Positions 14,239-21,647 of a DNA stretch of 26,737 nt are shown here, piece by piece (position 1 is the first letter of the stretch; each line of letters opens with the position of its first letter). The stretch lies in the NCBI GenBank assembly GCA_017456945.1, contig JAFTIK010000045.1:1-26737 (forward strand), written 5' to 3'. The notes beneath the pieces are model-generated. The model did no database searches and was not told where the DNA came from. It worked only from the letters and a program-made list of their open reading frames with translations. A program made the position numbers and the translations under genes. This DNA comes from Clostridia bacterium (lineage in GTDB: Bacteria; Bacillota_A; Clostridia; Christensenellales; Borkfalkiaceae).

Positions 14239-14894
14239 TGAAGAAATTTTTTGGCGAATTCAAGAAATTTATCACACGCGGAAACGTTCTTGATATGGCT
14301 GTCGGCGTTATCGTCGGCGGTGCTTTTACGGGCATTGTCAACGGACTTTCCAACTACATCTTAAAGCCTATTATTAACTGGCTTTTGGCTCTCGTTCTCG
14401 GTGCAGACGGGCTTGCTGGCGCTGTAACCATTTTAAGCGCAGGCTATAAAACGGTTACCGAAACGGTTGATATTGCAGGCACGCCTACCGAAGTTACTAA
14501 AAAGGTAGTAGATCTTGCTAACTCCATCTATATCGACTGGGGCGCTTTCATTTCGGCTATTATCAACTTCTTGCTCATTGCGTTTACGTTGTTTACTATC
14601 GTTAAGATTTTTAACAAGGTAAAAGAAAACAACGAAAAACTTAACGCAACTATCAAAAAGAACACGCTTGATAGGGCTGAAAGAAAAGAACTTAAAGCCG
14701 CAGGCGTAGATATTCGCGATAAGCAAGCGGTTAAGGCTTACTTTGAAAAGAAAGAATTAGACGCTAAAGCCCAAGCCGAATTAGAAGCAAAGCAAGCAGA
14801 AGAAAAGGCAAAGGCAGATCGCCTTGCTAACCCAACGACTGAAGATCTCTTAAAAGATATTAAGGCTCTTTTAGAACAATCGATTGCAAAATAA
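14238..14894 (+). CDS. mscL: large-conductance mechanosensitive channel MscL, with extended cytoplasmic linker
   Basis: MscL opens under membrane tension to release solutes on hypo-osmotic shock. The N-terminal amphipathic helix and TM1 are textbook: FKKFITRGNVLDMAVGVIVG, then GAFTGIVN. The outside loop is followed by TM2 (AFISAIINFLLIAFTLFTIV) and the terminal helix TTEDLLKDIKALLEQ. At 218 residues it is much longer than the usual 130-150. The excess is a Lys/Glu/Ala-rich linker of ~60 residues (about 140-198) between TM2 and the terminal helix bundle, probably coiled coil. The ribosome binding site AAAGGAAGGAAACA matches that of pta. Confidence 0.96.
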   Translation: MKKFFGEFKKFITRGNVLDMAVGVIVGGAFTGIVNGLSNYILKPIINWLLALVLGADGLAGAVTILSAGYKTVTETVDIAGTPTEVTKKVVDLANSIYIDWGAFISAIINFLLIAFTLFTIVKIFNKVKENNEKLNATIKKNTLDRAERKELKAAGVDIRDKQAVKAYFEKKELDAKAQAELEAKQAEEKAKADRLANPTTEDLLKDIKALLEQSIAK

Positions 14895-14902
14895 GTTGAA
14901 AT

Positions 14903-14932
14903 AAAAAAAGCCCGAATTTTTCGGGCTTTTTT
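14903..14932. terminator. bidirectional terminator between mscL and tmcAL
   Basis: GCCCGAA (14910-14916) and TTCGGGC (14920-14926) form the stem, with A and T tracts on either side. It serves both convergent genes. Confidence 0.93.
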
Positions 14933-14941
14933 ATTTGTCTT

Positions 14942-16114
14942 TTACACGAATAAAGTGTAATTTTCGTTGGTAATCTTGTTTGTTATAAGGCTATATAGGT
15001 CGTTTGCCAAAACGTCTTTATCAAAGCAGAGTTTAGCCGTCTTTTTAAGTTCTTTAACGTCGCTCTTACGCGTTATAAGTGGAATTTTAGAAGTATTAGC
15101 AAGGTCGGAAATTATAGCCTTTTGGTTTTCATCAACGGCTAAAACCTTGGCGTAAAGGGGGCTTTCTAAACAGTCTTTTACAAGTTCTCTGTTAACGCCT
15201 AAAAGGTTAGCGGTAATAATTCTGCTTATCCTAGTGGCAGGGTAGCGCTTGGTGGTTGCTTTTTCTATTAGTTTATCGATAGTCAAGTTATCTTTAGATA
15301 GCGCTTTAATTCGGTTTTCCAACCCTTCGGAGCAGTCTACAATATTCTTTAATTCGTCGGTGGGTGTGGAAATAAGTTTAGCCATTGCTATTTTATCAAA
15401 TGCGAACGGGTAATCCCCTAAATCTTTATAAACGAAAGGGGGAAGGGATTTTTTAAGTTTGCTCTTTTTGCCGATTTTTAGCGTTTCGCGAATACTCGTT
15501 GCGCTAGTTATACCTTTCTTTAAGGTCTTGTCGTTATGGTCGCCCGAGCGCAACATAGGGTAAATTTTAATATTGCTTTTATTCTTAATTATCGCTTTGG
15601 TATATTCTAGCCCTAAAACGTTGTTCGGCAAGTTCAATAAACTCTCGTCAAACTTGTCGCCGTAAACGGCTTTTACGGCGCATTCCTTTGCTTTGGCTAG
15701 GGAAACGCCCGTATCCAAAGCGTCTTTTAAGGCTTTCTTAAATTCTTTGCTTTCGTTAAGCATTGCTTTGGCTAGGGCAAGGTAATCTTTTTCGCCCCCA
15801 TTTTCCACACCGAAACAAATACCGTCAACACAGCCTAAAGAGTTTAAGATATTGATAGCGCCCGTGGCGAAAGTTTCTGCGTTAGCCGTAGAAAAAACCA
15901 CGGGTAGTTCTATAACCAAATCCGCCCCAGCAATTACGGCGTGGCGAGCGCGCGTAAACTTATCTAAAACGGCAATTTCACCACGTTGGGTAAAGTTACC
16001 ACTCATAATAACGATAACCTTTTGGGCGTTAAGTTCACGCTTAACAAAATCTATTTGTTTTAAATGCCCCAAATGAAAGGGGTTGTATTCAGCAACGATA
16101 GCGCAAATTTTCAT
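14942..16114 (-). CDS. tmcAL: tRNA(Met) cytidine acetate ligase TmcAL
   Basis: TmcAL activates acetate with ATP and acetylates the wobble cytidine of elongator tRNA-Met (ac4C34); the family was formerly UPF0348/DUF795. The N-terminal nucleotidyltransferase domain has the HxGH motif (His14-His17) in AEYNPFHLGHLKQ, then MSGNFTQRGE and DLVIELP. The helical C-terminal half carries SATSIRE and the RISRIITANLLG stretch. The 390-residue length is normal. The ribosome binding site is weak. It is convergent with mscL and divergent from pta. With mnmE, it is the second wobble-modifying enzyme in the window. Confidence 0.93.
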   Translation of the reverse strand: MKICAIVAEYNPFHLGHLKQIDFVKRELNAQKVIVIMSGNFTQRGEIAVLDKFTRARHAVIAGADLVIELPVVFSTANAETFATGAINILNSLGCVDGICFGVENGGEKDYLALAKAMLNESKEFKKALKDALDTGVSLAKAKECAVKAVYGDKFDESLLNLPNNVLGLEYTKAIIKNKSNIKIYPMLRSGDHNDKTLKKGITSATSIRETLKIGKKSKLKKSLPPFVYKDLGDYPFAFDKIAMAKLISTPTDELKNIVDCSEGLENRIKALSKDNLTIDKLIEKATTKRYPATRISRIITANLLGVNRELVKDCLESPLYAKVLAVDENQKAIISDLANTSKIPLITRKSDVKELKKTAKLCFDKDVLANDLYSLITNKITNENYTLFV

Positions 16115-16142
16115 AAAAAGTGCAAAAACCTCAAACTATTTA

Positions 16143-16171
16143 TTTACTTTTTTGTTTAAAGATGTTAAAAT
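16143..16171 (+). promoter_or_regulatory. probable pta-ackA promoter
   Basis: TTTACT (16143-16148), 17 bases, TAAAAT (16166-16171). It is moderate in strength. The region between tmcAL and pta is AT-rich with no other strong signal. Confidence 0.45.
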
Positions 16172-16251
16172 AATACGGTAATAGTATTTTACATCATTTA
16201 TCGCAAAATACAAAACGATTTATTTGAAAAATAAAAAAGGAAGGAAACATT

Positions 16252-17289
16252 ATGTCAAACGTTTTGGAGAACATCAAGAAAAAAGCAAGTGAACTCAACA
16301 AAAATATCGTTCTTCCCGAAAGGGAAGACTCAAGAGTCGTAAAGGCTGCGGCTGACGCGGTTAAAGAAGGTCTTGCAAGAGTAACCCTTCTTGGCAACCC
16401 CGAAGAAATCGCAAAGGCGAACCCCGAAGTTTGCCTTGACGGCGTTACCGTTATCGACCCCGTTACTTACGACAAAACCGAAGTTTACGCTGAAATGCTC
16501 TTCAAGGCAAGACAGGGTAAAATAAACAAGAAGACGGGCGCTCCCGAATACGCAGACGTTGCCGCTGCTAAAGCGTCTATTCTTAAAGACTACACTATGT
16601 ACGCTGCGCTCATGCTTAAAGCAGGTGACGTTGACGGTTTGGTTTCAGGCGCTTGCCACTCTACCGCTAACACTCTTCGCCCAGGTTTACAAGTAATTAA
16701 AACCGCGCCCGGAATTAACACCGTATCTAGTTCGTTCGTTATGGTTGCGCCCGAAGGTGAAAATAAATATAATCCAGACGGGGTTGCAGTATTCGCAGAC
16801 TGCGCTATCAATATTGAACCTGACGCTCAACAAATTGCAGACATTGCAATTTCTTCTGCAGAAACTGCTAAAAATATCGCGGGTATTACCCCGAGAGTAG
16901 CAATGCTTTCTTTCTCAACCATGGGTAGTGGTAACGACGACAAGTTCTTTAAGTCCGTTCCCAAAATGCAAGAAGCAACCCGTATTGCAAAAGAAGCCGC
17001 TCCCGATCTCGCTTTAGACGGTGAATTCCAGTTCGACGCTGCAGTTGCCCCTGAAGTAGGCAAACTCAAAGCCCCCACTTCTCCGGTTGCAGGTAACGCT
17101 AACGTATTCGTATTCCCCAACATCAACGCTGGTAATATCGGTTACAAGATTGCTCAACGTTTCGGTGGATATATGGCGCTCGGTCCTATTTGTCAGGGCT
17201 TTGCTAAACCTATCAACGACTTGTCGCGTGGTTGCTCGGTTGAAGACGTTATTGCGGTTATCGCTATCACGGCTCTTCAAGCACAATAA
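16252..17289 (+). CDS. pta: phosphate acetyltransferase
   Basis: The enzyme converts acetyl-CoA and phosphate to acetyl phosphate. The 345-residue product is the short form, without the N-terminal regulatory domains of E. coli Pta. Family landmarks are NIVLPEREDSRVVKAA at the start, GLVSGACHSTANTLRPGLQV, AMLSFSTMGSG, the FPNINAGNIGYKIAQRFGG stretch and the terminal DLSRGCSVEDV. AAAAGGAAGGAAACATT before the ATG is a strong ribosome binding site. It lies 33 bp before ackA, and together they form the acetate/ATP pathway typical of fermentative clostridia. Confidence 0.97.
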   Translation: MSNVLENIKKKASELNKNIVLPEREDSRVVKAAADAVKEGLARVTLLGNPEEIAKANPEVCLDGVTVIDPVTYDKTEVYAEMLFKARQGKINKKTGAPEYADVAAAKASILKDYTMYAALMLKAGDVDGLVSGACHSTANTLRPGLQVIKTAPGINTVSSSFVMVAPEGENKYNPDGVAVFADCAINIEPDAQQIADIAISSAETAKNIAGITPRVAMLSFSTMGSGNDDKFFKSVPKMQEATRIAKEAAPDLALDGEFQFDAAVAPEVGKLKAPTSPVAGNANVFVFPNINAGNIGYKIAQRFGGYMALGPICQGFAKPINDLSRGCSVEDVIAVIAITALQAQ

Positions 17290-17322
17290 TTCAGTATCAA
17301 AGTAAAAAGGAAATAGAGAAAA

Positions 17323-18519
17323 ATGAAAATTTTAGTTATCAATGCAGGTAGTTCGTCGCTCAAATATCAACTTATTGATATGGCAGACGAAAGCGTTATC
17401 TTAAAGGGCGTTTGTGAAAGAATTACTTTCGACGGCGGTGTTCTTACTCAAAAGACTTTCGACGGTAAAGAACTCGTTATTAAAGAAAATATGCCCACTC
17501 ACAAAGAAGCAATGGAACTCGTTTTGAAGGCTATGCTTGATAAGGAAAACGGCGCGTTGAAGTCTATCGACGAAGTTAGCGCTGTTGGTCACAGAGTTCT
17601 CCACTCGGCAGAAGACTTCCATAGTTCGGTAGTTATCGACGAAGAAGTTATTAAAATCTGTGAAAAGAACGCAGAACTCGGCCCGCTCCACATGCCTGGT
17701 AATATCGCTTGTATCAAGAGTTGTATACAAGTTATGCCCGGCGTTCCTATGGTAGCGGTATTCGATACCACTTTCCACGCAACCATGCCCCAAAAGGCGT
17801 TTATGTACGGTATTCCGTACGAAGTTTACGAAGAGCACAAAATTAGAAAGTACGGTTTCCACGGCACTTCACATAAGTTCGTAAGTCAAGAAACGGCTAA
17901 ACTTCTAGGCGACCCCAACGCTAAAATGGTAATCTGCCACCTTGGTAACGGCTCGTCAATTTCTGCCGTTAAAGACGGTAAATGCCAAGATACTTCTATG
18001 GGCTTTACACCCCTTGAAGGTTTGGTTATGGGCACTCGCTCGGGCGATATAGACCCCGCGGCAGTTGATTATTTGAGAGTTAAGTTAAATCTTAAACCCG
18101 AAGAAGTTGTTAACTACCTTAACAAGAAGTGCGGTTGCCTTGGCGTAAGCGGTGTATCTAGCGACCTTCGCGATCTTACCGCTGCTGCAAACAACGGGGA
18201 TAAGAGATGTAAACTCGCTCTCGAAATGCTCGCTTACAGAGTAAAGAAATACGTTGGTAGTTATATCGCAGTTCTCGGTGGCGTTGACGCTATCGTATTT
18301 ACCGGTGGTATCGGCGAACACGCACCCCTTATCCGTGGCTTAGTTATGGAAGGTATGGAATTCTGTGGCGCAGAGTTTGACGAAAAGAAAAACCAAGAAT
18401 ACTCTTCGGGTATCGGTTTCCTTAACAAAGACGGTTCAAAGGTTAAGATTATCGTTCTTCCCACCAACGAAGAACTTTCTATCGCAAGAGAAACCAAGGA
18501 TCTTACCCAAGGAAAGTAA
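17323..18519 (+). CDS. ackA: acetate kinase
   Basis: AckA transfers phosphate from acetyl phosphate to ADP, giving acetate and ATP by substrate-level phosphorylation. The 398-residue product is full length. Signature 1 is VINAGSSSLKYQ (Asn7), and signature 2 lies around KYGFHGTSHKFVS with the catalytic His. GHRVLHS, HLGNGSS and TGGIGEHAP complete the ASKHA fold. Codon choice here and in pta favours the codons of highly expressed genes. It is the second gene of the pta-ackA unit. Confidence 0.98.
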   Translation: MKILVINAGSSSLKYQLIDMADESVILKGVCERITFDGGVLTQKTFDGKELVIKENMPTHKEAMELVLKAMLDKENGALKSIDEVSAVGHRVLHSAEDFHSSVVIDEEVIKICEKNAELGPLHMPGNIACIKSCIQVMPGVPMVAVFDTTFHATMPQKAFMYGIPYEVYEEHKIRKYGFHGTSHKFVSQETAKLLGDPNAKMVICHLGNGSSISAVKDGKCQDTSMGFTPLEGLVMGTRSGDIDPAAVDYLRVKLNLKPEEVVNYLNKKCGCLGVSGVSSDLRDLTAAANNGDKRCKLALEMLAYRVKKYVGSYIAVLGGVDAIVFTGGIGEHAPLIRGLVMEGMEFCGAEFDEKKNQEYSSGIGFLNKDGSKVKIIVLPTNEELSIARETKDLTQGK

Positions 18520-18527
18520 AAATTATA

Positions 18528-18540
18528 GCCCCGTAGGGGC
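18528..18540 (+). terminator. short GC hairpin after ackA, weak terminator
   Basis: GCCCC-GTA-GGGGC lies nine bases after the ackA stop. The nearest T run on the plus strand is about 12 nt further on, so it may protect the mRNA end rather than terminate. Confidence 0.4.
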
Positions 18541-18569
18541 ATAAAAGCAAAATTTTTTGTTAAAAATCG

Positions 18570-18598
18570 TTGACAAGGCGAGTTAAATAGTATATACT
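18570..18598 (+). promoter_or_regulatory. yceD-rpmF promoter
   Basis: TTGACA (18570-18575), 17 bases, TATACT (18593-18598). It lies 26 bp before the yceD start. Confidence 0.85.
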
Positions 18599-18623
18599 TG
18601 TATGGCGTTTAGTTAGGTGCAAA

Positions 18624-19070
18624 ATGCTTTTAGATTTAAGAAAGTTGAAAAGAACGGGGAAAGATTCCGCCGATTTCTATTTTGAATACCAACCGACCGA
18701 AAACCTTGTAGAAGATTTACCGGGGTGCGAACTCCTTCTTCCGATAAAGGTTACGGGCACGGTTAGCCTAACGGGCGACCACACCGCTTACGTAGAAGCA
18801 GAGATTGCTTTTTCTATTAAAGGCGAGTGTACTAGATGCCTTGAAGACGCAACGAACTCTTACTGCACGGAAATAGCAGAGCAGTTCGACGACGATAACG
18901 ACGCAGGGTATTACGTTAAGAACGACGTGATAGACCTAACCAAGCCGGTGAACGACGCCGTGCTAATGGATATACCCGTAAGTTTTCTTTGTAAGGAAGA
19001 CTGTAAGGGGCTTTGCGCAGGTTGCGGAACAAACCTGAACGTCGCGCAATGTAAATGTAAAAAACAATAG
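18624..19070 (+). CDS. yceD: YceD family protein (DUF177)
   Basis: The 148-residue product matches the DUF177/YceD family, whose gene almost always precedes rpmF, as it does here with a 14 bp gap. Plant and bacterial members have been linked to 23S rRNA processing or accumulation. Visible landmarks are the beta-rich N-terminal half, CTRC (Cys69/Cys72), and a Cys-rich C-terminus: FLCKEDCKGLCAGCG, then CKC. This suggests a metal site in this lineage. AGGTG precedes the ATG. Confidence 0.93.
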   Translation: MLLDLRKLKRTGKDSADFYFEYQPTENLVEDLPGCELLLPIKVTGTVSLTGDHTAYVEAEIAFSIKGECTRCLEDATNSYCTEIAEQFDDDNDAGYYVKNDVIDLTKPVNDAVLMDIPVSFLCKEDCKGLCAGCGTNLNVAQCKCKKQ

Positions 19071-19084
19071 GAAGGTACAGAACA

Positions 19085-19279
19085 ATGGCAGTACAGAAAA
19101 GTAAAACCTCTAAACAGAGAACGAAGACCAGATTCGCACAATGGAAAATCAGCGCTCCGAATCTTTCGGAATGCCCCCAATGCCAAGAATTTAAGTATTC
19201 TCACAGAGTTTGCCCTAAGTGCGGATATTACGACGGTGTTCAGGTAGTTGATACCGCTAAAAAGGAAAAGAAAGACTAA
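19085..19279 (+). CDS. rpmF: 50S ribosomal protein bL32
   Basis: The 64-residue protein begins MAVQKSKTSKQRTKTRFAQW, typical of bL32. It carries a four-cysteine zinc ribbon (Cys30, Cys33, Cys43, Cys46), the zinc-binding C+ form. AAGGTACAGAACA before the ATG acts as ribosome binding site. It is co-transcribed with yceD. Confidence 0.97.
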   Translation: MAVQKSKTSKQRTKTRFAQWKISAPNLSECPQCQEFKYSHRVCPKCGYYDGVQVVDTAKKEKKD

Positions 19280-19290
19280 TTAAAAGTAAT

Positions 19291-19350
19291 CCTTAATTTA
19301 GTTAAGGGTACTTTCGGGCTAGGTTTTTGTCGCCCGAAAAAGCGCTTTTT
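19291..19350. promoter_or_regulatory. string of inverted repeats after rpmF
   Basis: Three inverted repeats follow each other: CCTTAA/TTAAGG (19291-19307), TTTCGGGC/GCCCGAAA (19312-19339, 12-nt loop) and the perfect palindrome AAAAAGCGCTTTTT (19337-19350). A fourth, stronger stem follows at 19357. They may be serial terminators or a structured 3' end. Confidence 0.5.
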
Positions 19351-19356
19351 GACCAA

Positions 19357-19389
19357 AAAAGCCGTTTGCGAAAATCGTAAACGGCTTTT
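19357..19389 (+). terminator. intrinsic terminator before the PAP2 gene
   Basis: AAAAGCCGTTTGCG (19357-19370) and CGTAAACGGCTTTT (19376-19389) pair over 14 positions with one G-U around AAAAT. It lies only 28 bp before the PAP2 start, so it could also be a leader attenuator of that gene. Confidence 0.75.
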
Positions 19390-19417
19390 AGCGTATAAAG
19401 AATTAAAAGGAAAAGGT

Positions 19418-20050
19418 ATGGCAAACTGGTTAAACACGGCGTTTTTCGCCTTTGATAACGGTATATTTAAGTTTATGCACACGCTGGCGCGTTCGGCGGG
19501 TGGCTTTTTCACGCCGTTTATGAAATTCGTTTCGGTGTTTGGCGAAGGCGGGATTTTCTTTATAGCGTTATCGATAGCGTTGATGCTGTTCGTTAAAACT
19601 AGAAAACTCGGCTTTACCATGCTACTTGCAGTAGGGATTGGCGCGTTGTTTACCAACGTGGTTATAAAAAACGCCGTAGCCCGTCCCCGTCCGTTTACCA
19701 AAGACGAGTATTCGCCTTTTTGGCAATTCGTTTCTGCAAAACGGCAAAGCGAATTTTCCTTTCCGTCTGGTCACGTTACGGCAACTATGAGCGCAATGAC
19801 CGCCCTTTTTGCCGTTTGTAATAAAAAATGGAGTTGGTCGGCGTTTTTTGCCGTAGTGTTAATGGGCTTTTCAAGGGTTTACCTAATAGTTCATTACGCA
19901 ACCGACGTTATAGGTGGAATAATAGTCGGTGGAGTTGCAGGCGTTATTGCATATTTTATAAGCAGATATATTTTTAAGGTGATAGAAAAACACCCCGAAA
20001 ACAAATTCTGTTCGTTCGTAGCAAAAGCAAGCGTAATAAAGAAAAAATAA
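19418..20050 (+). CDS. PAP2 family membrane phosphatase
   Basis: The start is the ATG at 19418, after AAAAGGAAAAGG; an in-frame TTG at 19349 would translate the terminator stem. The 210-residue product has all three PAP2 active-site motifs: K84-x6-R91P, PSGH (116-119) and S152R-x5-H159-x3-D163, between about five membrane helices. It should hydrolyse a lipid phosphate or pyrophosphate at the outer face, such as undecaprenyl diphosphate (BcrC-like) or phosphatidylglycerol phosphate (PgpB-like). The sequence does not decide which. It is convergent with the protease gene. Confidence 0.93.
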   Translation: MANWLNTAFFAFDNGIFKFMHTLARSAGGFFTPFMKFVSVFGEGGIFFIALSIALMLFVKTRKLGFTMLLAVGIGALFTNVVIKNAVARPRPFTKDEYSPFWQFVSAKRQSEFSFPSGHVTATMSAMTALFAVCNKKWSWSAFFAVVLMGFSRVYLIVHYATDVIGGIIVGGVAGVIAYFISRYIFKVIEKHPENKFCSFVAKASVIKKK

Positions 20051-20078
20051 AAAAGGCGCTCAAACGAGTGCCTTTTTT
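20049..20078. terminator. bidirectional terminator between PAP2 and protease genes
   Basis: AAAAAAGGCGCTC and GAGTGCCTTTTTT pair around AAAC with one G-U and U tracts on both strands. It serves both convergent genes. Confidence 0.92.
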
Positions 20079-20092
20079 GGTTATAAAGTTTT

Positions 20093-21091
20093 TTAAGCGT
20101 AAACGAATTGAGTTAAAAATTCTTGTACTTTAGATATAGGTATTGCAAAACCTAAATCGGTATCCTTTTGACCTGCGTAGTTAACCCCAACGACTTTTAA
20201 GTCGGAATTTAATAGTGGACCACCGCTAGAGCCGTTGTTTATTATGGCGTTATGGTAAATTACTTCAAAGGTAATTTTACTATCCGAAGAAGCAGAACTA
20301 GAAAGTGTAACCGTGTCGTAATCGGAAATTTTTCCGTAAGTGATAGAGTTGGCTTGCGAGTTGGGCGCGCCTAAGGAAATAACGTCTGAAGAAACGCTTG
20401 GGTCGTCGGTCGTTAAAGAGAGCGCTTTAACGTTAGTCGTGGTGGTCGTAAAGTATAGGCAAGCCAAATCGTAAGCAGAAGATTTAGCGCTGTTATAAAG
20501 TTGCGCTTCGTATGTTTTGCCTTGATAATCTTCAACCGTGAACTTTTGGTAAGAGTAAGAAGAGTTCTTGCTAATTACGTGGTTGTTGGTCAAAATAAAA
20601 TAGTTCCCGTTCTCTATTTTAAAGCAGAATCCCGAGCCTTGCGAAAGGGAATAGCCCGTTTCACCGAAAAAGTTGGCGTTATAACATCTGTTGTAAACCT
20701 TAACCACCCCTTTAATAAGGTCGGTGGAAATAGAGTTCGTTAGCGTAACCCCGTCTAACCGATACTTTGCGTGCAAAGTTAAGTCGCTAGATACGGCTTG
20801 CGAAAAGTCGTATTCTTCTAAAAAATCTTCGTCGTACCAACCGCAAAAAATATAGTTATCTCTTTCGGGGTCTTTTGGGGTAGATACCGTCTTGCCTTCT
20901 TCTACGCTAACCGTTTTAAGATAATCGGTAAAATCGCAAACGAAAGTAACCGAATAGTTTAACGGCTGGTCTGGCGTTTCGTAATCGGGTGGCAATTCGG
21001 GCGTGGTAGGCTTGGTGGCGCACCCAACGAAAGACAACGATAGTAGGAATATTATTAAAATGCTTATAAAACTAAATCTAAATTTTTTCAT
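20093..21091 (-). CDS. trypsin-like serine protease lipoprotein with InlB-type repeat
   Basis: A lipoprotein signal peptide (residues 1-24; lipobox FVGC, Cys24) and a Pro-rich spacer lead into one Listeria-Bacteroides/InlB B-type repeat, about 46-110. Its hallmark stretches are VSVEEGKTV, then FCGWYDEDF and LTLHAKY. Residues ~125-330 form an HtrA-like chymotrypsin fold with a complete triad: His171 (TNNHVIS), Asp208 (AYDLACL) and Ser289 (NGSSGGPL). There is no PDZ domain. The mature protein would sit on the outer face of the membrane, the repeat acting as stalk or adhesion module and the protease in cleaving or quality-controlling surface proteins. AAAGG precedes the ATG. It is monocistronic with a consensus promoter. 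Confidence 0.92.
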   Translation of the reverse strand: MKKFRFSFISILIIFLLSLSFVGCATKPTTPELPPDYETPDQPLNYSVTFVCDFTDYLKTVSVEEGKTVSTPKDPERDNYIFCGWYDEDFLEEYDFSQAVSSDLTLHAKYRLDGVTLTNSISTDLIKGVVKVYNRCYNANFFGETGYSLSQGSGFCFKIENGNYFILTNNHVISKNSSYSYQKFTVEDYQGKTYEAQLYNSAKSSAYDLACLYFTTTTTNVKALSLTTDDPSVSSDVISLGAPNSQANSITYGKISDYDTVTLSSSASSDSKITFEVIYHNAIINNGSSGGPLLNSDLKVVGVNYAGQKDTDLGFAIPISKVQEFLTQFVYA

Positions 21092-21120
21092 TTATAACCT
21101 TTAATAAAAAATATACGTCT

Positions 21121-21149
21121 ATTATACGGCAGTAAAACCCGTTTGTCAA
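21121..21149 (-). promoter_or_regulatory. protease promoter
   Basis: On the minus strand TTGACA (21149-21144), 17 bases, TATAAT (21126-21121), a full consensus match. It begins at the ispF stop codon, so the protease is separate from the isoprenoid operon. Confidence 0.88.
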
Positions 21150-21647
21150 CTAAATTATTTTTTTAAGGGTTGCCGTTGCGTGAACGCAAATACCTTCTTC
21201 TCTACCAACGAATCCAAGCCCTTCTAAAGTAGTTGCGGAAATTCCCACCTTATTTAAGGGTAAATTAAGCGCGTTTGCAAGGTTTTGGGTGATGGTGGGT
21301 ATATAGTGTAAAAGTTTGGGCTTTTCCGCCATAATGCTAGCAGAAACACCGTCAACGGTAAAACCAAGCTCATTAGTCATTTCTATAACTCTTTCTAAAA
21401 GTTTCATACTATCGGCGTCTTTATACTTGGGGTCTTTGTCGCTAAAATGATAGCCTATATCACGGTTTGCCGATGCCGACAAAATAGCGTCCATAATAGC
21501 GTGCGCCAAAACGTCTGCGTCTGAATGCCCTAAAAGCCCTTTGTCGTGGGGGATAACCACACCGCCTAGAATAAGTTTTCTGCCTTCAATCAAACGGTGG
21601 CAGTCAAACCCGACCCCGAAACGGTATTCGGGGGTGGAAAATCTTGT
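21150..21647 (-). CDS. ispF: MECDP synthase IspF (frameshifted second half of an IspDF fusion)
   Basis: IspF makes 2-C-methyl-D-erythritol 2,4-cyclodiphosphate in the non-mevalonate isoprenoid pathway. The body is complete: LLGHSDADVLAHAIMDAIL, then DIGYHFSD and the end ISATTLEGLGFVGREEGI. The essential N-terminal metal motif is encoded further upstream than any usable start: GVGFDCHRLIEGRK is in frame, with Asp and His of DxH at 21605-21597. The frame is open only to 21647 (TAA at 21650-21648) and holds no ATG, GTG or TTG before the motif. The TTG at 21593 would delete DxH. Most likely this was the C-terminal half of a bifunctional IspDF whose frame was lost at the C5 run (plus 21630-21634). 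Restoring one C gives ...DFPPPEYRFGVGFDCHR. Confidence 0.85.
   Translation of the reverse strand, partial: TRFSTPEYRFGVGFDCHRLIEGRKLILGGVVIPHDKGLLGHSDADVLAHAIMDAILSASANRDIGYHFSDKDPKYKDADSMKLLERVIEMTNELGFTVDGVSASIMAEKPKLLHYIPTITQNLANALNLPLNKVGISATTLEGLGFVGREEGICVHATATLKKII

Noticed and set aside
21150..21593. ispF taken from the TTG at 21593 as an independent functional gene
   Set aside because: That start removes the conserved DxH metal ligands which are encoded in frame just upstream, so it would be inactive.
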